This document shows positions 11,220 through 13,427 of a DNA stretch of 13,427 nt, in pieces. A model generated the notes under the pieces. That model saw only the letters and a list, made by a program, of their open reading frames with translations, made no database searches and was not told the DNA's origin. This DNA is from Actinomycetes bacterium. GTDB taxonomy: Bacteria > Actinomycetota > Actinomycetes > Prado026. Where the stretch lies: NCBI GenBank assembly GCA_025455945.1, contig JALOLN010000046.1:1-13427 (forward strand). Direction: 5' to 3'. Made by a program: the position numbers and the translations under genes. The stretch's first letter is position 1. The number at the start of each line of letters is the position of its first letter.

Positions 11220-13409
11220 CCCGGCGGCGGACTCCTCGGCTGCGACCGCCTTCTTGGCCCGCGACCGGCGCGGCTTCGGCGCCGCCGCTGCGGCCTCCGC
11301 TGACTCCGCCGACCGGCCACGCCGGTGCTCGACCGGCTCGAGCTGGACGATCAGCCCGCGGCCGTTGCAGTGCTCGCACGGCTCGGAGAACGCCTCGAGC
11401 AGCCCCTGCCCGATCCGCTTGCGGGTCATCTGGACCAGACCGAGCGAGGTGACCTCGGCCACCTGGTGCTTGGTGCGGTCACGGCCGAGGCACTCGGTCA
11501 GCCGGCGCAGCACCAGCTCCCGGTTGGACTCGAGCACCATGTCGATGAAGTCGATGACGATGATCCCGCCGATGTCGCGCAGCCGGAGCTGGCGGACGAT
11601 CTCCTCCGCGGCCTCGAGGTTGTTCTTGGTGACGGTCTCCTCGAGGTTCCCGACGCCCTTGCCGGTGAACTTGCCCGTGTTGACGTCGACCACCGTCATC
11701 GCCTCGGTGCGGTCGATGACCAGCGACCCTCCCGACGGCAGCCACACCTTGCGGTCCAGTGCCTTGGCCAGCTGCTCGTCGATGCGCAGGTCGTGGAAGA
11801 GGTCGCCCGGCCCGACGTGCTTGTCCACCCGGTCCATGAGGTCGGGGGCGACGTGGCTGACATAGGCCTCCACGACGTCCCACGCGTCGTCACCGGAGAC
11901 GACGAGCCGGGCGATGTCCTCGTTGAACAGGTCGCGGACGACCCGGACGGTGAGGTCGGGCTCGCCGTAGAGCAGCGCCGGCGCCGCCGCCGTCTTCGCC
12001 TTCTTCTGGATGTCCTCCCACTGGGCGTGCAGCCGCTGCACGTCTCGGGTCAGCTGCTCCTCGCTGGCGCCCTCGGCGGCGGTCCGGACGATCACGCCGG
12101 CGTCCTCGGGCACGACGCTCTTGAGGATCCCCTTCAGCCGGTTGCGCTCGGTGTCGGGCAGCTTGCGGCTGATCCCGCTCATGGACCCGTCCGGCACGTA
12201 GACGAGGAAGCGGCCGGCGAGGCTGACGTTGCTGGTCAGCCGGGCGCCCTTGTGCCCGATGGGGTCCTTGGTGACCTGGACGAGGACGCTGTCCCCGGAC
12301 TTCAGCGCGTGCTCGATCCGGCGGGGCTGCCCGTCGGCGAGCCCGGCGGTGTCCCAGTTGACCTCACCGGCGTAGAGGACGGCGTTGCGCCCGCGGCCGA
12401 TGTCGACGAACGCCGCCTCCATGCTCGGCAGCACGTTTTGCACCTTGCCGAGGTAGACGTTGCCGACCATGGCCGTCGACGCGGCGCTGGCCACGTAGTG
12501 CTCCACGAGGACGTCGTCCTCGAGGACGCCGATCTGGGTGAGCGGGCCGCGCTGGCGCACCGCCATGACCCGGTTCACCGCCTCCCGGCGGGAGAGGAAC
12601 TCCGCCTCGGTGAGGATCGGCGGGCGACGTCGGCCGGCGTCGCGGCCCTCCCGGCGGCGCTGCTTCTTCGCCTCGAGGCGGGTGGAGCCACGCAGGGACG
12701 TCGGCTCGTCCTCGTGGCCGCCGCGCGCCTTGGCCCGCGGCTCCCGCACGTGGACCACCGTGCGGTCGTTGTCCTCGCCCCCGCCCTCGCCGTCCTCGCC
12801 GGGGGTCCGGCGCCGCCGGCGGCGGCGCCGACGGCTCGCCGAGACCGCCTCGTCGCCCTCCTCGCCGGCGCCCTCCGCCGTGCCCGCTGCCTCCTCCGGC
12901 GCCGTCTCGCCGGTGGCCTCCTCGGCCGTTCCGGTCTCCGCCGTACCGGTCTCCGCCGTACCGCGCCGGCGGCCGCGGCCACCACGCCGGCGGCGACGGC
13001 GCCGGGGCGCGCCCTCCTCGCCCTCCTCGCCCTCGTCGGTCTCCTCGGCCTGAGCGGTCTCGTCGGGCTCGGCCGCAGCCGCCTGCTCCGCGGGTGGCTC
13101 CGCCGTGGGCTCCACCGGAGCGGGCTGCGTGGGCACCGGAGCCTGGAAGAGAACCGGTGCCACCGCGGGGGCCGCGGCCCGGGACGCGCGCCGCCGGGGC
13201 GTCTTCGCCGGCGCCTCAGCCGGCTGCTCCGGGGCCGGCTGCTCCGGGGCCGGCTGCTCCGGGGCCGGCTGCTCCGCGGGCGCCTCCGCCTGCGACGGGG
13301 CGGGCGTCTCCTCGGCGGCGACCGCCTTCGCCGCCGCCTTGCGGGTGCGTCGGCGGGTCACTGCCGGCTCAGCCGGCGCCTCGACGGCGGCGGGCGCCGG
13401 TTCGGTCAC
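11217..13409 (-). CDS. rne: Ribonuclease E/G family protein
   Basis: This endoribonuclease processes rRNA and tRNA and initiates mRNA decay. The 730-aa protein has a long low-complexity N-terminal region (about 1-262) with Pro/Ala/Glu repeats, an acidic patch and two arginine runs (136-142 and 193-201). The catalytic core follows: S1 domain from about 313 (VGNVYLGKVQNVLPSMEAAFVDIG), RNase H-like and 5'-sensor parts, DNase I-like domain with Asp575 in VVDVNTGK and Asp620 in IIVIDFIDM (equivalent to E. coli Asp303 and Asp346), and a zinc-link CEHC at 678-681. The C-terminal tail is short and basic. The E/G distinction is unclear, but the extension favours the actinobacterial RNase E type. The GTG at 13409 is the only start seen before the window ends; it lacks a Shine-Dalgarno, and the frame is open to the edge, so the true start may lie outside. 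Confidence 0.93.
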   Translation of the reverse strand: MTEPAPAAVEAPAEPAVTRRRTRKAAAKAVAAEETPAPSQAEAPAEQPAPEQPAPEQPAPEQPAEAPAKTPRRRASRAAAPAVAPVLFQAPVPTQPAPVEPTAEPPAEQAAAAEPDETAQAEETDEGEEGEEGAPRRRRRRRGGRGRRRGTAETGTAETGTAEEATGETAPEEAAGTAEGAGEEGDEAVSASRRRRRRRRRTPGEDGEGGGEDNDRTVVHVREPRAKARGGHEDEPTSLRGSTRLEAKKQRRREGRDAGRRRPPILTEAEFLSRREAVNRVMAVRQRGPLTQIGVLEDDVLVEHYVASAASTAMVGNVYLGKVQNVLPSMEAAFVDIGRGRNAVLYAGEVNWDTAGLADGQPRRIEHALKSGDSVLVQVTKDPIGHKGARLTSNVSLAGRFLVYVPDGSMSGISRKLPDTERNRLKGILKSVVPEDAGVIVRTAAEGASEEQLTRDVQRLHAQWEDIQKKAKTAAAPALLYGEPDLTVRVVRDLFNEDIARLVVSGDDAWDVVEAYVSHVAPDLMDRVDKHVGPGDLFHDLRIDEQLAKALDRKVWLPSGGSLVIDRTEAMTVVDVNTGKFTGKGVGNLEETVTKNNLEAAEEIVRQLRLRDIGGIIVIDFIDMVLESNRELVLRRLTECLGRDRTKHQVAEVTSLGLVQMTRKRIGQGLLEAFSEPCEHCNGRGLIVQLEPVEHRRGRSAESAEAAAAAPKPRRSRAKKAVAAEESAAG
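12931..12960. repeat. Two perfect 15-bp tandem copies in rne
   Basis: The unit CCGGTCTCCGCCGTA occurs twice head to tail, with a degenerate further copy to the left. On the coding strand it gives the repeated pentapeptide GTAET near residues 150-160, in the low-complexity region between the two arginine runs. Confidence 0.85.
13222..13275. repeat. 3.6 copies of a perfect 15-bp tandem repeat in rne
   Basis: The unit GGCTGCTCCGGGGCC occurs at 13222-13236, 13237-13251 and 13252-13266, with nine further matching bases. It encodes the repeated pentapeptide EQPAP at about residues 46-63. Perfect copies at the DNA level, not only at the protein level, indicate recent slippage duplication. Copy-number changes keep the reading frame. 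Confidence 0.9.
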
Positions 13410-13427
13410 GGTCGGCGGCCCGACGGG

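Noticed and set aside
9994..11379. A longer thiB starting upstream of the riboswitch
   Set aside because: It would translate through the TPP aptamer and the rne 3' end. The lipoprotein signal and the Shine-Dalgarno both fit the ATG at 11109.
1..13427. CRISPR array, tRNA, rRNA, transposase or phage genes
   Set aside because: No repeat-spacer pattern, cloverleaf, rRNA segment or recognisable mobile-element protein was seen. The only tandem repeats are the short coding ones in rne.

Overview
The window is very GC-rich, uses GTG starts often, and carries the actinobacterial order rne ... rplU-rpmA-obg-proB ... proA. Together with the Arg/Pro/Ala-rich N-terminal extension of the RNase E/G protein, this points to a high-GC actinomycete. 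A Geodermatophilaceae-like or Frankia-related organism is my guess from memory of similar proteins; nothing here proves the family.

Layout, left to right. Bases 1-302 hold a possible tail of an upstream plus-strand gene and an Ala/Pro-rich open stretch that may be the N-terminus of the next gene. 303-1148 (+) encodes a membrane di-iron hydroxylase of the sterol desaturase/fatty acid hydroxylase superfamily. Everything else is on the minus strand, so it is transcribed from high to low coordinates. In transcription order: rne/rng (13409-11217); a TPP riboswitch (about 11205-11117) and a thiamine ABC transporter, thiB (11109-9994), thiP (9910-8318) and thiQ (8321-7629); rplU (7537-7226), rpmA (7214-6957), obg (6920-5559) and proB (5551-4424); an unrecognised 122-aa protein (4403-4035); proA (3978-2698); a 49-aa single-pass membrane protein (2676-2527); and a CoxE-like VWA protein (2526-1129) that ends tail-to-tail in a 20-bp overlap with the hydroxylase.

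How the parts work together. The rne-rplU-rpmA-obg-proB block couples RNA decay, two 50S ribosomal proteins, a ribosome-associated GTPase and the first step of proline synthesis. ProB and ProA catalyse consecutive steps of that pathway. The thiamine uptake cassette sits between rne and rplU under its own riboswitch. A good sigma-A type promoter (TTGACC-N18-TACCCT) inside the end of thiQ restarts transcription for rplU and places a small hairpin at the 5' end of the rplU leader.

Most of the window is conserved housekeeping DNA. The most unusual signal is a 55-bp imperfect palindrome (2223-2277) lying in frame inside the VWA gene. It looks like a REP/MITE-type mobile palindrome turned into a protein linker. 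Other points of interest are the uncertain hydroxylase start, a likely leaderless proA, the small membrane protein abutting the VWA gene, and the unknown gene between proB and proA. I saw no tRNA, rRNA, CRISPR array, transposase or phage gene.
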